From assembly GCF_030409415.1 (NCBI RefSeq), contig NZ_JAUFPW010000008.1:165386-229385 (forward strand): a stretch of 64,000 nt of DNA, written 5' to 3'. The notes beneath the pieces were generated by a model. It did no database searches. It was given only the letters and a program-made list of their open reading frames with translations, and was not told the origin of the DNA. Below are positions 42,997 to 52,622 of this stretch, in pieces. The DNA comes from Pedobacter aquatilis (GTDB lineage: Bacteria > Bacteroidota > Bacteroidia > Sphingobacteriales > Sphingobacteriaceae). The stretch's first letter is position 1, and each line of letters begins with the position of its first letter. The position numbers and the translations under genes are program-made.

Positions 42997-44514
42997 ATGA
43001 AACTAAGATCGATTTTTATTGTGGCAGGGATAGTTCTTGCCAGCAATTCTTTATATGCCCAATACACCAGTGATGTGTTACGTTTTTCGCAACCAGAACA
43101 AGGAACTACTTCTAGATTTAAAGGTTTAGGTGGTGCACAAACAGCTTTAGGTGGAGACATAAGCTCGCTTTCGGGCAATCCGGCTGGTTTAGGTTTTTTT
43201 ACAAAATCTGAATTTACTTTTACGCCAGAATTTAATAATTTTAAAGTTGGCTCAGAATATTTGAATAATAATTTATCTGATAAAAAAAGTAAAGCTGGCA
43301 TCAATCAAGTTGGATTGGTATTCTACTCTCCTACTAATAGATCAAAAGGCTCGAGCTTAAATGATGGATGGGTAAGCGTAAATTTTGGTGTTGGTTACAA
43401 TAAAACAAATAATTTTAACCAGAATATTACTTATGGCGGTAGAAATACAAAAAGTTCTATGGCCGATTACTTCGCCAATATTGCAGGAAATACAGCTACT
43501 ACCAATTTAGCTGCTGGTTCGTTAGAAAAAATGGCTTATGATAATTATTTAATTGAATATGACCCAAGTGGCTATTTCCCAACAACAGCGTTGAATAATA
43601 ATCAGCAAAATATCATTACTCGTTCTGGTTCTCAATCTGAAGTAAATATTGGTATGGCAGGTAATTATGGTAACAAACTATATTTAGGTTTATCATTGGG
43701 TTTAACTAACATAAATTATACTTCTGATGTCGCTTATTCAGAAACTGGAAATAATTTAACTTTTGCTGGTCAAGATCCGGTTTTCTTGAATGGAACTTAT
43801 AGCTTTAATTATAATTCAATTCAACAAACAAAAGGGAATGGTATAAATGCAAAATTAGGCGTAATTTATAAGCCGGTTAACGAATTAAGATTGGGGGTAA
43901 GTTTTATAACACCAACCTGGTACAGCTTAACAGATAATTTTTCTGAAAACTTAAATACCAGATACAAAAGAGCAGATGGTACAAATGTTCCTGAGTATAC
44001 AAATCCATTATCAAATTACAATTCTGAATATAGTTTAAGAACACCATATCGTGTTAATGGCGGTGTGGCTTATATTTTTGGAAACAGTGGTTTAATTACT
44101 GCGGATGTGGAATATGTAGATTACAGCAGCATTCACTTTTCATCTAATTTCAATAACGAAACTATAAACACAAACCGCGATATTGCAGCACTATATAAAG
44201 GCAATTTCAACTATAGAGGTGGTATCGAATTTAAGCTTGTAGATCAGTTTATGATTAGAGGTGGTTACTCTTATGCTGGTACCCCTTATAAAAATTTAGA
44301 TTTTACAACTCAGGCCTATAGCGGTGGTTTAGGATATCGTTTTGATAACTATTATTTGGATGTAACTTACAGACACACCAAATGGGATTCAACAAATTCA
44401 CCTTACACTATTTCTTCAGATTATCCTGATTATAGTTTCACAGGTGCTGGCCCGACTGCAAACCTAAAAAATACTGCCGATAACGTATTTTTAACTTTTG
44501 GAGTAAGATTTTAA
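42997..44514 (+). CDS. FadL/OmpP1-like outer-membrane beta-barrel protein
   Basis: 505 residues with signal peptide MKLRSIFIVAGIVLASNSLYAQ (cleavage about 22). The N-terminus RFKGLGGAQTALGGDISSLSGNPAGLGFFTKSE (seen in pieces about 40-72) matches the hatch of long-chain fatty acid/OmpP1 transporters. Alternating beta-strands run to a C-terminal phenylalanine (FLTFGVRF), as in outer-membrane barrels. It probably carries hydrophobic compounds; it may be annotated 'hemin receptor' in related genomes without proof. It follows the Gly-rich lipoprotein gene and has a terminator directly after. Confidence 0.87.
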   Translation: MKLRSIFIVAGIVLASNSLYAQYTSDVLRFSQPEQGTTSRFKGLGGAQTALGGDISSLSGNPAGLGFFTKSEFTFTPEFNNFKVGSEYLNNNLSDKKSKAGINQVGLVFYSPTNRSKGSSLNDGWVSVNFGVGYNKTNNFNQNITYGGRNTKSSMADYFANIAGNTATTNLAAGSLEKMAYDNYLIEYDPSGYFPTTALNNNQQNIITRSGSQSEVNIGMAGNYGNKLYLGLSLGLTNINYTSDVAYSETGNNLTFAGQDPVFLNGTYSFNYNSIQQTKGNGINAKLGVIYKPVNELRLGVSFITPTWYSLTDNFSENLNTRYKRADGTNVPEYTNPLSNYNSEYSLRTPYRVNGGVAYIFGNSGLITADVEYVDYSSIHFSSNFNNETINTNRDIAALYKGNFNYRGGIEFKLVDQFMIRGGYSYAGTPYKNLDFTTQAYSGGLGYRFDNYYLDVTYRHTKWDSTNSPYTISSDYPDYSFTGAGPTANLKNTADNVFLTFGVRF

Positions 44515-44534
44515 TAGACTAAAACTTGAATTTG

Positions 44535-44569
44535 AAGGTCTTGATGAAAATCAGGACCTTTTATTTTTT
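44535..44569 (+). terminator. Rho-independent terminator overlapping a convergent stop codon
   Basis: AAGGTCTTGAT and ATCAGGACCTT form an 11-bp stem around GAAA, followed by TTATTTTTT. The T-tract covers the stop codon (44561-44563) of the opposing 803-residue protein. Confidence 0.9.
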
Positions 44570-46972
44570 AACAGAAATTAGCTTCTCTCCATAAACAACT
44601 CCCCTTTCAGTAACACCTTGAACAATCACCCTAAATTCTCCTGTTAAATCTCCTGTTGTAAAGGTTATTGGAGTTTCGATCTTATCATTTAAAACTGTTT
44701 GATAATTCCAATAAATTGTAGAAAAGTTAATAGGTTCATTTTTGTTGTTTATATCCGAAATATAAAATTCTTTAGGTAATTCTATGCTGTTTAATATTAA
44801 GAAATTGGATTTACTTTTCTCTTCATCCAAGCAACCAGGATATATTATACTTCGTCCATTCGATGGATAAGTTTTTCCTTTAATAGGCATTGTTCCAGAT
44901 GAGTGATTATTACAATTTAATATTCCATATTGGCAAACGTAATCTCCACAAGGATTTATGCCGGCACCTAACCTATAACCTATAGAATTATCTCTTGAAC
45001 TTTTAATTGTTACATCATTCAATTTTATGCCTGATAATGATGTTATACTTTCAGATGCAGATAAAACTGCTGTTTTGCTTAAATTATTAACGAGAGTGAG
45101 GTTTTTTAAATGTGATTTGATTTCATCAAATGGTTCATTAATTTTAATATCGTATCTAAGAAAGTTTTTACCACCGATGCTTAACCAGATTTTTCTTTTT
45201 GGTTCAGAAATTAAAGCCTGGAAAGGTAAAATGAACTTCCCACTGCTATCCGTATTAATTACGTTAACATTTCCTCCAGTAATCGTATTAATTTCAATTG
45301 GCAATTTCAATGGCTTTTTCCCCTTAGTAAAAGCACCCGAATATTGAATTTCAGAAATATTATTTTGATGGTTTTGAACCAAGTTTGTCTGTTCTGGCCA
45401 TTTATATTTTCGCCAACCTTTAATTAACAAAACATCTTCCAAATAACTCAAATCATTAAATTTTATGCCCGAAAAATTTGGAGGCATTGCTCCCAAACTG
45501 TTTTCAAAATAATTATAATCAACTATATTTTTCTTATTGGAAAGATTAACTCTATTCGCCTGAACAACTTCAATAGAAACTAATCCTTTACTTATCGGCT
45601 TATCTTTAAATAATAATTTTAAATTTAATTTTACGCTATCTCTGACTGTATAATGTTCTTTTGCCCCATTAATTTCCAGCTGCTCTATCTCATCATAATG
45701 AGCAAAGAAAATACGCTCTGCAATTGGCCTATATAAACTATCAAGTAGTGTTACACTATTTAAACCAATCGGAACGGAATCTAGTCTTAACAAAATTCTA
45801 GAAGCTTTATTCGAATTTAGATTTAGTTCTGTTGATGAATATAAACGTTCATAATCATGCACAATCAAATGTACTTTTTGAGTTGCATTACCCTCTATAG
45901 AAAGCCTAAGCTCATTATTTCCAATGGCAGAAGTAAATTTTATATTAGCGCCATAATTTAAATGATCTGGCAACATATAATTACCCAAAAGCGCATTTTC
46001 ATTTATAAGTTTAACAACGTATTTCACGTTAACTTTAGGGAGTAAATAAAAGCTACCCATTCCGAAAGAATTAGTGCTAATTGTGTCTAAAATTTTATCA
46101 TTGGCATAAATAATTGCCTTAGCGCTAATTGCGGCACCTTCAAAATCTTTAATTTCCCATCCAACCTTACTTTCAACACCAGAGACTAGATATCCTCCTT
46201 CGGGATAAAAATTAACTTGAAACTGATATCGGTTATTTATTGGAAGTTCGATTTTTTCATAGCGTAAATATTTATCCTTTTTAACGATAACAGAAATTAA
46301 ATTATTATCCGCAGTAATTTGAGCTGACGGATAATTTATCATTATTTCGCCAATTACACTTGTTATTAACTTTCCTTTTTGAAGGATTTGATTCCCTTTC
46401 CCAATTATGTAAGAAACTTCAGCATCAGCTATAAAACGATTATCGCTTGTGAGTGCTTTTAATAAAACTGTTCCATTACCTGTTTTCTCATCATTAATTT
46501 TGAAAACTGATAAATTGGCGGTTAGTGGATTTATTCTGGATGATTTAATGACTATCGGTTGAATAAATTCAGCATCTGGCTTTCCATTTAATTTGATATT
46601 TGTATTTGCAACAAATTTATAACTCCCGCTTTGAATGGAATCTGGCAAGTTAAAACCTCCGTAAGCAAAGCCTTTATCAATTAAAAACTTTTGTTGTAAT
46701 ACTACCGAGCTATCAGCATCGCTAACTAAGGATAAATATAGTGTATTGTAGCTATCTAAATTGGTGATGCTTTTAAGTAGATAACCAGTGAACCAAACCT
46801 GGTCGTTATTGGTGTATACATTTTTATCGAAGTGAACGAATAGTGTTGAGGATTTATGTTGTAATGAATATTGTTCCAGAACATTTGCAATACTATCTGT
46901 TTTATTTACCTGAGCTTTTAATACTATTGATGATAAAATAAGTACGAGAACGGCAATTAATTTTCTAAGCAT
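44561..46972 (-). CDS. Large exported protein with MG2-like domains
   Basis: 803 residues with signal peptide MLRKLIAVLVLILSSIVLKAQ. HFDKNVYTNNDQVWFTGYLL (about 47-67) is the pattern that opens macroglobulin-like (MG2-type) domains in Bacteroidota surface proteins. Repeated beta-sandwich segments follow (SGSYKFVANTNIKL, GGYLVSGVESKVGWEIKDFEG). A carboxypeptidase-regulatory-like part and a Cys-containing C-terminal region (NPCGDYVCQYGILNCNNHSS) come next. The four Cys in that stretch probably form disulfides. The role is unknown; likely outer-membrane associated. It converges with the FadL-like gene. Confidence 0.75.
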   Translation of the reverse strand: MLRKLIAVLVLILSSIVLKAQVNKTDSIANVLEQYSLQHKSSTLFVHFDKNVYTNNDQVWFTGYLLKSITNLDSYNTLYLSLVSDADSSVVLQQKFLIDKGFAYGGFNLPDSIQSGSYKFVANTNIKLNGKPDAEFIQPIVIKSSRINPLTANLSVFKINDEKTGNGTVLLKALTSDNRFIADAEVSYIIGKGNQILQKGKLITSVIGEIMINYPSAQITADNNLISVIVKKDKYLRYEKIELPINNRYQFQVNFYPEGGYLVSGVESKVGWEIKDFEGAAISAKAIIYANDKILDTISTNSFGMGSFYLLPKVNVKYVVKLINENALLGNYMLPDHLNYGANIKFTSAIGNNELRLSIEGNATQKVHLIVHDYERLYSSTELNLNSNKASRILLRLDSVPIGLNSVTLLDSLYRPIAERIFFAHYDEIEQLEINGAKEHYTVRDSVKLNLKLLFKDKPISKGLVSIEVVQANRVNLSNKKNIVDYNYFENSLGAMPPNFSGIKFNDLSYLEDVLLIKGWRKYKWPEQTNLVQNHQNNISEIQYSGAFTKGKKPLKLPIEINTITGGNVNVINTDSSGKFILPFQALISEPKRKIWLSIGGKNFLRYDIKINEPFDEIKSHLKNLTLVNNLSKTAVLSASESITSLSGIKLNDVTIKSSRDNSIGYRLGAGINPCGDYVCQYGILNCNNHSSGTMPIKGKTYPSNGRSIIYPGCLDEEKSKSNFLILNSIELPKEFYISDINNKNEPINFSTIYWNYQTVLNDKIETPITFTTGDLTGEFRVIVQGVTERGVVYGEKLISVKK

Positions 46973-47022
46973 AAAAACTATGTTTCTGCTTAAAAATGAA
47001 TATATTATTTCAAAACTTCAAA

Positions 47023-48855
47023 TTAAATTATGCCATACAATGCCCCACCTTGTTGTCCCATTTGATTAATTTTATCTTCAACTGATGCATCCTTAATCAA
47101 TTCTGGGGCGTGGTGTGGTTTTTTGCGGGCATCAATAATCATCGGGCCCTTACAACCCCAATGCTTATCGATTGTAAAATCATTAATACCGTAAATATCA
47201 GCCGCCGGATTGCTTCTTGTAAATGCTATCCAAACCATATTGTTTATATTCTTAGCTGTAAATTCAGAATCATCACACAGTATAATAAGCGGTAAGCCTG
47301 ATAAATCCTGATCCATTAAAGCCATGTTTAGCGTAGCAATTTCGGTAGCAGTTTTTTCAAGATTTTGATATAAATCTGCCTGCAAAGTTAAAACACCAGC
47401 CATCGCAATTTTTGGATTTGAAAAACCTTCAGCAAGTGTTAACTCCGGAAACTCATTCCAAAGTGTTCGCTTTTTATCGCCTGCAGCTGCTATAACTACT
47501 TTCGAACCGATATTTAATCCTGCGCCACTATAATCTAGAGTATCAATAGTGGTATTTGTATAGAAATGAAGGTCGGTTTTTAAATCGATACGCTCTAAAA
47601 TATGCTGAATAAATTCTTCGATATGATGTGTACTCAAAGCCTCATTATCTTCTCTGGCTGCAATGAATAGATATTTAGCCAGACTTAATTGATTTTTGCC
47701 CAAGATATGATTGGCTATCGTTAAAATCTCCTGAGGTTTTCTTTCCTTTAAATAAGGTGTATATCTCTCGCTTCCAATTGCGAGAAGTAACGGATGTACG
47801 CCTGCAGCATCAACAGCATGAACTTCTTTTAAACCATGAATTTCCTGAGGAATTGCCGAGCCAGTAATTTCATGAATCAAGGCACCAAAACTTGTATCTT
47901 CTTGTGGAGGTCGGCCAACAACTGTGAATGACCAAATTGCATCCTTTTTATGATATACATTATGCACTTTCATCAGCGGAAAGGGATGTGTTAAACTATA
48001 ATAACCTAAATGGTCGCCAAATGGCCCTTCAGGTTTATTTTCGTTTGGATAAACCGTTCCAGTGATAATAAAATCAGCATCAGCAGAAATACAAAAACCT
48101 TCATCATCATAAAAATACCTGAATCTCCTTCCGCCTAAAGCACCCGCAAAAGTCATTTCTGATAAACCTTCTGGTAATGGCATAACTGCCGCAAGCGGAT
48201 GAGATGGTGGCCCGCCAACAAAAATACTAACCTTAAGCTGCAAGCCTAGAGCATTTGCTTTTGATTGATGCACACCGATACCACGATGAATTTGGTAATG
48301 CAAACCGATTTCTTTGTTTTGAATATAATCGTTACCACCAAGTTGAATGCGATACATTCCGAGATTTGCATTTAAGACACCAGGTTTATCAACATCCTCG
48401 GTATAAACTTGTGGCATGGTAACAAACGGACCACCATCCATTGGCCAGTTAACAATTTGAGGTAATTTGCTAATATCCGTTTTTAAGAAATTACGTTTTG
48501 CCGAGGGCGTTTTTAATGGCAAAGCAGAAAGTGCTGTAAATGCAGTTCCCGCATATTTGAATGGTTTTTTAAGCGCTTTCATTGGGTCTGAACGTAATCC
48601 AACCAATTGCTGCACTTTAGGTAAAGTATCTCTGAAAATAAATTTCGAGCGCTCTAACGTCCCAAATAAATTTGAAACAGCCGGAAAAGGACTTCCCTTA
48701 ACCTTTTCAAACAGAATAGCTGGTCCACCGTTTTCGTACACACGTAAGTGAATGGCAGCCATTTCCAAATAAGGATCTACTTCATCTCTTATACGTAATA
48801 AATGTCCATGCTTTTCGAGGTCGGAAATACATTCTGCTAAACTTTTATATGCCAT
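47023..48855 (-). CDS. UbiD-family decarboxylase
   Basis: 610 residues from the ATG at 48855 (MAYKSLAECISDLEKHG). The longer frame starts with TTG at 48876, too near the dps terminator. UbiD enzymes use prenylated FMN to add or remove CO2 on aromatic or alpha,beta-unsaturated acids. Conserved pieces: GLHYQIHRGIGVH, NENKPEGPFGDHLGYYS, which holds the catalytic Glu/Asp region, and VHPLLLAIGSERYTPYL. In Bacteroidota this type is linked to quinone biosynthesis. No UbiX partner is in the window. Confidence 0.9.
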   Translation of the reverse strand: MAYKSLAECISDLEKHGHLLRIRDEVDPYLEMAAIHLRVYENGGPAILFEKVKGSPFPAVSNLFGTLERSKFIFRDTLPKVQQLVGLRSDPMKALKKPFKYAGTAFTALSALPLKTPSAKRNFLKTDISKLPQIVNWPMDGGPFVTMPQVYTEDVDKPGVLNANLGMYRIQLGGNDYIQNKEIGLHYQIHRGIGVHQSKANALGLQLKVSIFVGGPPSHPLAAVMPLPEGLSEMTFAGALGGRRFRYFYDDEGFCISADADFIITGTVYPNENKPEGPFGDHLGYYSLTHPFPLMKVHNVYHKKDAIWSFTVVGRPPQEDTSFGALIHEITGSAIPQEIHGLKEVHAVDAAGVHPLLLAIGSERYTPYLKERKPQEILTIANHILGKNQLSLAKYLFIAAREDNEALSTHHIEEFIQHILERIDLKTDLHFYTNTTIDTLDYSGAGLNIGSKVVIAAAGDKKRTLWNEFPELTLAEGFSNPKIAMAGVLTLQADLYQNLEKTATEIATLNMALMDQDLSGLPLIILCDDSEFTAKNINNMVWIAFTRSNPAADIYGINDFTIDKHWGCKGPMIIDARKKPHHAPELIKDASVEDKINQMGQQGGALYGII

Positions 48856-48880
48856 GCCCAAAGATATATGCTGCAAAACA

Positions 48881-48934
48881 AAAAAGCCACAGATTAGCAG
48901 ATTTTATATATAATCTGCTAATCTATGGCTTTTT
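48881..48934 (-). terminator. Rho-independent terminator of dps
   Basis: A 22-bp near-perfect stem (AAAAAGCCACAGATTAGCAG with its partner ending CTATGGCTTTTT) encloses an 8-base AT loop, 15 bases after the dps stop codon. It is followed by TTTTTTG on the minus strand. Confidence 0.92.
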
Positions 48935-48948
48935 AAAAACAAATGATT

Positions 48949-49428
48949 TTATTTCTTCCCTGCGAACGAGCGTAACATCCAGGTATTTTTTTCTTTAAAT
49001 TGCATAAAGCGATTAACCATATCGTTCGAGCCATCATCACCCGCCTTATCTGTTTCTTCTAATAACTGGCGTTCAATATCAATTAAAGTAGCCATATCTT
49101 GCAAAACTTCGTCAACCATATCCAAATCCTTCATCCCGATAGTATTAACTTCTTTTATTTGAGATTCCTTAATATAATCAGCAAAGCGACTATGTGGTGG
49201 TTTACCTAATGTTAAAACACGTTCTGCAATTTCATCAATAGTTAATTGCGCATTGGTATAAAGTTCCTCAAATTTTACATGAAGTGTAAAAAAGTTTTGC
49301 CCTTTAATATTCCAATGGCAACCCCTTAACTTTTGATAGTGTATATGGTAGTTTGCCAGATACTCATTTAGCATATCAACCACAGGTTTTACTTCCTTTT
49401 CGTTTAAGCTTATTTCTTTAGCGTCCAT
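48949..49428 (-). CDS. dps: Dps-type DNA-protecting ferritin-like protein
   Basis: 159 residues, normal Dps length. It stores iron as ferric oxide and shields DNA during oxidative or starvation stress. The ferroxidase pattern is LRGCHWNIKGQNFFTLHVKFEELYTNAQLTIDEIAERVL (seen in pieces about 34-72), with the His/Asp/Glu set of inter-subunit sites. It has its own terminator and a 275-base upstream gap; no OxyR-like site was identified. Confidence 0.94.
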   Translation of the reverse strand: MDAKEISLNEKEVKPVVDMLNEYLANYHIHYQKLRGCHWNIKGQNFFTLHVKFEELYTNAQLTIDEIAERVLTLGKPPHSRFADYIKESQIKEVNTIGMKDLDMVDEVLQDMATLIDIERQLLEETDKAGDDGSNDMVNRFMQFKEKNTWMLRSFAGKK

Positions 49429-49703
49429 TTTTTAATTTATTTTTAATATGTGTTTGTAACAATCAAGTAATCTAAAAGTTTCGGATAAAATATAATTTAA
49501 ACAATACCTTAATTATATGTTCGTTTAATAGTGATGGTTGTGCAAAAAGGGCACGATTTTCATAAAAAAATAATTGATATTCAATGAGGTAAAATCATAC
49601 AAAATCATATTAGAAATCATAAATAATCACATTTCTTGTTGCGTTGGTTTTATAATATTATTCGTATAATTGCTACCCTTGTAAAAAATTTAGATAAAAA
49701 TAA

Positions 49704-51227
49704 ATGTATAAAATAGGCTTAACCGCTTTACTTCTGCTTGCATTAAATGCAACAAATGTTAAAGCGAATAATATATTAATCGATTCTATTGGTGTAGAAA
49801 ATAATAATGGCAAAAAGTTGATTGTTCACCAAACTGCTGCAAAAGATACATACTATTCTATCGGTAGGCGCTATAATATTCCACCAAAAGAAATTATGGC
49901 CTTTAATGATAATAAATACCTTCAAATAGGTGTAATTATTAAAGTACCTACAAATATTCCATTTACAAATTCCACTGTTTCAAGCACAGCTGAAACTACT
50001 TCAAAAAATGTTAGCGAACATGTTGTTGTTGCAAAAGATAACTTGAATATGCTTGCGGAAAAATATGGCACCACAATTAATGAGTTAAAATCGATTAATA
50101 ATCTTTCTACCATAAACTTAAGAATTGGTCAGGTTTTAAAAATTCCGGTTAAGAATGGTGAAACTCCTGCACCGGTAAACAATACTTCGGTTGCAAAAAA
50201 AGAAACATCGGCTACACCACCTGAGCAAGTAAATACGACAGCAGAAACTTTAATAGAACATGAAGTTAAGCCAAAAGAGTTTTTGGGCAAGATTGCTGAA
50301 AAATACGGAACCACCGTTGAAGATATTAGGAAAGCAAACAATCTATCTGGCAATAATTTACGAATCGGGCAAAAATTAAAAATTCCGGCCACTAAAAATA
50401 TTGATGAAAACAAGGTTGTAACAACAGCTGAAACCTCAACCGCTCAAACTACTCCAGCTACCAAGGATGCCGTTGGTACACATACCGTTAAGCAAGGCGA
50501 AAGCATTTTCAACATCGCTAAACAATATAGTATAACTGCTTATCAAATACGTAAAACCAATAATCTTGAAGACAATAATTTATCAACTGGTCAGGTTTTA
50601 AAAATACCATCTGATATTGTCACGGAAATTCCTCCGGTAAAGGAAAAAACTACACCTGCAATTGTTAAAGAAACGCCTAATGAAGAAAGTTTTATTTACA
50701 ATGTTGGTAGTGGAGAAACCATTTTTTCAATTGCTAAAAAATTCAGTCTCACTGCTTATCAAATTAGAACAGCAAATAAGTTAAGTGATAATGCGGTTAC
50801 CGTTGGGCAGAAATTGTTAATACCTAAAGCGCCTGAACCTAAATCGGTTGCAGAATTGGCAAAGCAAGAACAAGAAAGCAATCCAGATAGCACTTCATTT
50901 AAAGACCCAAAACTTCGTGGTGCACCAAGCAGGTACGGCTTAAGTCAGATAGATGAAAAAGGTGCTGCCGTTTCCATATCAGACCCGGATTTAGATGCGA
51001 GTAAAATGCTTGTATTACATCGTACAGCACCAATTGGAACGATTATTAAATTAACAAATCCAATGACCAACCGTACGGCATTGGCCAAGGTTGTTGGTAA
51101 ATTTACCGAGAACGAATCGACAAAAGATGTTATAATTGTAATGACTAAAGCTGTGGCAGACTCTTTAGGCGCTTTAGATAAACGATTTTTCTGCAATTTA
51201 ACGTACGGTGTGCATGAGCTTGAATAA
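49704..51227 (+). CDS. Secreted protein with five LysM domains and RlpA-like C-terminal domain
   Basis: 507 residues. The signal peptide ends about residue 21 (ATNVKA). Five LysM repeats follow, each with the Y-x-I-A-K/E-x-Y and NNL-x-x-x-x-L-x-x-GQ-x-L-x-IP pattern: about 33-76, 108-152, 190-234, 263-305 and 335-378. They are separated by Thr/Pro-rich linkers and bind peptidoglycan. The C-terminal region (SKMLVLHRTAPIGTIIKLTN, TALAKVVGKFTEN) resembles a double-psi RlpA-like fold. It probably acts in cell-wall binding or remodelling. Its last 14 bases overlap the uridine kinase gene. Confidence 0.87.
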   Translation: MYKIGLTALLLLALNATNVKANNILIDSIGVENNNGKKLIVHQTAAKDTYYSIGRRYNIPPKEIMAFNDNKYLQIGVIIKVPTNIPFTNSTVSSTAETTSKNVSEHVVVAKDNLNMLAEKYGTTINELKSINNLSTINLRIGQVLKIPVKNGETPAPVNNTSVAKKETSATPPEQVNTTAETLIEHEVKPKEFLGKIAEKYGTTVEDIRKANNLSGNNLRIGQKLKIPATKNIDENKVVTTAETSTAQTTPATKDAVGTHTVKQGESIFNIAKQYSITAYQIRKTNNLEDNNLSTGQVLKIPSDIVTEIPPVKEKTTPAIVKETPNEESFIYNVGSGETIFSIAKKFSLTAYQIRTANKLSDNAVTVGQKLLIPKAPEPKSVAELAKQEQESNPDSTSFKDPKLRGAPSRYGLSQIDEKGAAVSISDPDLDASKMLVLHRTAPIGTIIKLTNPMTNRTALAKVVGKFTENESTKDVIIVMTKAVADSLGALDKRFFCNLTYGVHELE

Positions 51228-51861
51228 AAAACCATTTATAATTGGTATTGCCGGAGGAAGCGGTTCCGGAAAAACTTTTTTTTTAAACTGTTTTCTTCAT
51301 CATTTTAAACAGGATGAAGTTACTTTAGTTTCTCAAGATGATTATTACATCCCCGCTGGAGAAATGACCCAGGAAGAGAACAAACTTTACAATTTCGATT
51401 TACCCTCAACTATTGATAGTGAACAATTTTTAAGAGATATTAAGCAATTAATGAATGGTGAAGTTGTTTACAAGAAAGAATATAACTTTAATAACCCCTT
51501 AGCTGTTGTAAAAATTCTTGAAATAAAATCAGCTCCAATTATTATTGTTGAGGGCTTGTTTATTTTACATTTTAAAGAAATTGCAGCATTATTAGATCAT
51601 ACAATTTTTATTGATGCTGATGAGCAAGTTGCATTGGATAGACGTATTAAACGTGATGGTTTGGAACGTGGTTACCCGGAAGATGATGTTTTATACAAAT
51701 GGCATAATCACGTTTTGCCAGCTTATAAAGAATATTTATTGCCATATAAAGGAATTTGCAATAAAATAGTAATTAACAATATGGATGAACCTGAAGAAAT
51801 TATCGCGATTACTGAAGAAATATCTGTCGATTTAAGAAACAGTATCTTAATTGATAATTAA
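51214..51861 (+). CDS. udk: Uridine kinase
   Basis: 215 residues from the ATG at 51214 (MSLNKKPFIIGIAGGSGSGK); the longer frame starts with GTG at 51208. GIAGGSGSGKTFFL is the Walker A loop. VSQDDYYIP and FDLPSTIDSEQFLRDI match the uridine-binding part, IIIVEGLFILH the Walker B strand, and RRIKRDGLERGYPEDDVL the lid. It phosphorylates uridine and cytidine with ATP for nucleotide salvage. Its start overlaps the end of the LysM gene, so they share a transcript, and a strong terminator follows. Confidence 0.92.
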   Translation: MSLNKKPFIIGIAGGSGSGKTFFLNCFLHHFKQDEVTLVSQDDYYIPAGEMTQEENKLYNFDLPSTIDSEQFLRDIKQLMNGEVVYKKEYNFNNPLAVVKILEIKSAPIIIVEGLFILHFKEIAALLDHTIFIDADEQVALDRRIKRDGLERGYPEDDVLYKWHNHVLPAYKEYLLPYKGICNKIVINNMDEPEEIIAITEEISVDLRNSILIDN

Positions 51862-51864
51862 CAC

Positions 51865-51895
51865 AAAGGCCCTGATAAATTCAGGGCCTTTATTA
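51865..51895. terminator. Bidirectional terminator between udk and scoB
   Basis: AAAGGCCCTGA and TCAGGGCCTTT form a perfect 11-bp stem with a TAAAT loop, followed by ATTATTTT. It lies between the convergent udk and CoA-transferase genes. Confidence 0.88.
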
Positions 51896-51897
51896 TT

Positions 51898-52560
51898 TTA
51901 ATTCAAACTCATTTCAGGAATTTCTCCTTCTACTACCAACCTACCGAGTGTAGATTGTTTAATAAAATCTATACCAACACCAGGTGCTCGTTCCAAAAGT
52001 TTAAAACCTCCTTCAGGTAAAATATCTAAAACAGCTAACTCTGTAACCACTTTTTTAATGCATTTTACGCCTGTTAACGGCAAAGTACATTTCGGTAAAA
52101 GTTTACTTTCTCCTGCCTTGTTTATATGCTGCATGGCAACAATTATATTTTTTGCTGATGCTACCAAATCCATTGCGCCCCCCATTCCTTTAACCATTTT
52201 GCCAGGAATTTTCCAGTTGGCAATGTCACCATTTTCTGAAACTTCCATTGCACCTAAAATAGTTAAATCAACTTTTTGTGCTCTTATCATTCCAAAACTC
52301 ATAGCAGAATCAAATATTGAAGAACCTGGCAAAGTGGTAATGGTTTGTTTCCCTGCGTTTATTAAATCTGCATCTTCTTCTCCCTCAAAAGGAAATGGTC
52401 CCATTCCCAGCAATCCATTTTCTGATTGAAGAACAATATTTATATTCTTTGGGATATAGTTTGCAACCAGCGTCGGAATTCCTATACCTAGATTAACATA
52501 ATACCCGTCTTTTATTTCTTTAGCAATACGCTGTGCGATTTCTTCTTTAGATAAATTCAT
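51898..52560 (-). CDS. scoB: 3-oxoacid CoA-transferase subunit B
   Basis: 220 residues. LQSENGLLGMGPFPF (about 43-57) contains the catalytic glutamate of the beta subunit (SENG). GIGIPTLVANYIP and GGAMDLV are family blocks. With subunit A it moves CoA between succinyl-CoA (or acetyl-CoA) and acetoacetate. The A subunit lies upstream after a 62-base gap on the same strand. Confidence 0.93.
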   Translation of the reverse strand: MNLSKEEIAQRIAKEIKDGYYVNLGIGIPTLVANYIPKNINIVLQSENGLLGMGPFPFEGEEDADLINAGKQTITTLPGSSIFDSAMSFGMIRAQKVDLTILGAMEVSENGDIANWKIPGKMVKGMGGAMDLVASAKNIIVAMQHINKAGESKLLPKCTLPLTGVKCIKKVVTELAVLDILPEGGFKLLERAPGVGIDFIKQSTLGRLVVEGEIPEMSLN

Positions 52561-52622
52561 TTTTTTTAATGATTGAATTTTGAATTAGAGAATTTTAAAT
52601 GAACCAGTAAAAAATTATCTTA

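Noticed and set aside
48855..48876. Longer UbiD start at 48876
   Set aside because: The first codon is TTG and lies next to the dps terminator; the ATG at 48855 gives the expected family N-terminus.
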